Virus record (IMG/VR): IMGVR_UViG_3300021085_000051
Span: 1-49,064 of that record
DNA: 49,064 bases
Strand: one strand, 5' to 3'
DNA from: a virus
In this document: positions 48,061 through 49,064 of the stretch, piece by piece
How positions within the stretch are numbered: the first letter of the stretch is position 1
Layout: each line of letters starts with the position of its first letter
Translations under genes and position numbers: made by a program
The notes under the pieces: model-generated
What the model was told of the DNA's origin: nothing
Databases searched by the model: none
What the model saw: the letters and a program-made list of their open reading frames with translations, nothing else

Positions 48061-48452
48061 CCAGCCTCATAAAATATATGACTGCCGATAACGCCCACCT
48101 GTCTCATTTCCTTTGACCAGTAGGGGGTCACGCTCTTGGCGTGGTAGTAGAGGACGGTCTGCCTAAAGATACGCATGTCCTCTATCTCGTAGTCATCAAT
48201 GGCATTGGCTGCGATGGACAGTGCTTGGCTCCACGCCTCGGCGTCAGTCGGCTTGTCTGACTTACCGTCATGCGTCCATGAGAATTGCTTGTCTTGCCAA
48301 ACCACCTCGCAAACATCATCGGGGTAATCAGGAGAGGCGACACGATTAAGTGTCACCTCGGCTACCGCATACTGTCCCACGCGGTCTTCACTTCTCGCCT
48401 CAAAATATATGTTAGTAGCAAGACACGTTACGGATGCTATGGTTAATAACAT
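48057..48452 (-). CDS. SleB-like cell wall hydrolase
   Basis: 131 residues. A short hydrophobic start (MLLTIASVTCLATNIYFEAR), catalytic-type Glu in YFEARSE, then VAEVTLNRVASPDYPDDVCE, FSWTHDGKSD and LYYHAKSVTPYW, the SleB/Hydrolase_2 pattern that cleaves peptidoglycan glycan strands. Start 48452 is chosen for AAGGAAG upstream, not 48494. It is a second wall enzyme, far from the lysis cluster and on the other strand, so it may serve entry or superinfection functions. Confidence 0.85.
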   Translation of the reverse strand: MLLTIASVTCLATNIYFEARSEDRVGQYAVAEVTLNRVASPDYPDDVCEVVWQDKQFSWTHDGKSDKPTDAEAWSQALSIAANAIDDYEIEDMRIFRQTVLYYHAKSVTPYWSKEMRQVGVIGSHIFYEAG

Positions 48453-48660
48453 GTGGCTTCCTTTCGTTTTTGTAATGGGGGTAATGCTCGTCAATCAATC
48501 GACATACAGTCGTGATCTTGTCGAAGTCCTTGTGCCGAACCTTGTTGGTCCTCACGACACAACCCACTCGCCACCAAAACATTCGTGGTCGCCAAGGATA
48601 CAGCTTGTACCAAGTGTCCTTGACTGTGGGTGACATTCGTTGATCAAACTTTAACTTCAT
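48412..48660 (-). CDS. Small basic hypothetical protein
   Basis: 82 residues, aromatic and basic (TWYKLYPWRPRMFWWRVGCV). GGGAG precedes the ATG. Its last 13 codons overlap the SleB-like start. Starts the leftward right-arm operon. Confidence 0.6.
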   Translation of the reverse strand: MKLKFDQRMSPTVKDTWYKLYPWRPRMFWWRVGCVVRTNKVRHKDFDKITTVCRLIDEHYPHYKNERKPHVINHSIRNVSCY

Positions 48661-48685
48661 GTGATCTACTCCCTTGTGTCCTTAC

Positions 48686-48711
48686 CGTTACACTAAAGTT
48701 GTGTTGGTTGT
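48686..48711 (-). promoter_or_regulatory. CGTTACAC / GTTGTGTT control region
   Basis: Shares the words GTTGTGTT and CGTTACAC with the operator at 38481. Lies between the terminator at 48713 and the leftward gene start at 48660, where a TTGACA-like -35 element also occurs on the minus strand. Confidence 0.45.
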
Positions 48712-48712
48712 C

Positions 48713-48743
48713 AAAAAGAAAAAGGCTCACCCGAAGGCAAGCC
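48713..48743 (-). terminator. Intrinsic terminator after the 48966-48775 gene
   Basis: On the minus strand GGCTTGCC-TTCG-GGTGAGCC (8 bp with two G-U pairs) is followed by TTTTTCTTTTT. The G-U pairs would be C-A mismatches on the other strand, so it works leftward only. Confidence 0.85.
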
Positions 48744-48774
48744 AATCAAATCAACCCAACAGTGATGCGTATTG

Positions 48775-48966
48775 TTACGCTCTCGACACGCTCTCAAAGT
48801 CTATGAGGTCCAAGCCCATGATGTCTTCTCTCTCATTAGATTGAGGGCCAGTATTAAACAATTCCCGTATCTTAGCCCTCGCTTCGTCGCCCGTCTTCGC
48901 TTCAATGTTATAATCAATAGTCTCTATTCGTTTGACTATCGCTTCTACTTTAACATTCCAATTCAT
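48775..48966 (-). CDS. Small protein in its own transcription unit
   Basis: 63 residues (MNWNVKVEAIVKRIETIDYN then GDEARAKIRELFN), probably a small alpha/beta domain. It is a single gene between a reverse GGACGAC motif upstream and a strong terminator downstream. No family recognised. Confidence 0.65.
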   Translation of the reverse strand: MNWNVKVEAIVKRIETIDYNIEAKTGDEARAKIRELFNTGPQSNEREDIMGLDLIDFESVSRA

Positions 48967-49027
48967 TAGCTTCGCCGCCTTTGCTATGGTTGTTGTGACA
49001 CATACACTACAACAACTAATGATGCTA

Positions 49028-49038
49028 GTCGTCCTTAA
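49028..49038 (-). promoter_or_regulatory. TTAAGGACGAC motif on the minus strand
   Basis: Near copy of the repeated word, oriented leftward and 62 bases upstream of the leftward 48966 start. Its orientation follows the gene, which argues for a strand-specific signal. Confidence 0.5.
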
Positions 49039-49064
49039 TGTACTGTGTGTTGGCTCAAGGCCCA

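Overview
The window reads as almost all of a temperate tailed-phage genome of about 49 kb, with short-tail (podovirus-like) virion genes. The evidence is one large terminase, one portal, an SU10-like (DUF5309-type) major capsid protein, a beta-propeller tail-nozzle candidate, several tail fibre or adhesin genes and three large internal-virion candidates. No sheath, tail tube or tape-measure gene is visible. A tyrosine integrase lies beside a half-tRNA attachment site, so lysogeny is likely. Moderate base composition, aspartate- and asparagine-rich virion proteins, ArdC, SleB and HlyC-like genes and relatives known from marine phages suggest a marine alphaproteobacterial host, perhaps a roseobacter. 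The host is inference.

Layout. 1-1500: leftward early-type small genes ending in a truncated ArdC antirestriction gene. Three covarying 7-3-7 hairpins are spaced among them. 1838-35238: one long rightward virion block. It holds small and large terminase, portal, fibre and adhesin genes, a nest of five tiny cationic genes (plus an 86-aa relative), scaffold, major capsid, connector, nozzle, fibres, an HlyC-like acyltransferase homologue, a LysM protein, two internal proteins and a 3020-residue giant with an HELGH metalloprotease motif. 35392-38460: leftward recombination operon (RecA-like Sak4 type, SSB, Cas4-like nuclease, DUF6378). 38535-41509: rightward Cro-like repressor, prim-pol/AAA replication protein, HTH-zinc protein and a resolvase-like nuclease. 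41598-44065: membrane proteins, a PD-(D/E)XK protein, amidase endolysin and an overlapping spanin pair. 44136-46252: winged-helix and LuxR-type regulators plus integrase, followed by attP. 46654-48966: leftward, tightly overlapping small genes including a SleB-like wall hydrolase.

Regulation. The 11-mer TTAGGGACGAC occurs five times exactly, with further near copies. Most sit just after a stop codon or terminator and shortly before the next gene or module, and one reverse copy precedes a leftward gene. It is the best candidate for a phage-specific promoter or activator site. Two long nested hairpins (leader of the capsid gene; downstream of the prim-pol gene) and a shared set of GTTGTGT/CGTTACA words in three control regions add further unexplained regulatory structure.

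Ends. Joining the right end to the left end closes the ArdC frame six codons into or beyond the joint, followed by a GGACGAC-type motif. A circular or permuted map is therefore possible but unproven.
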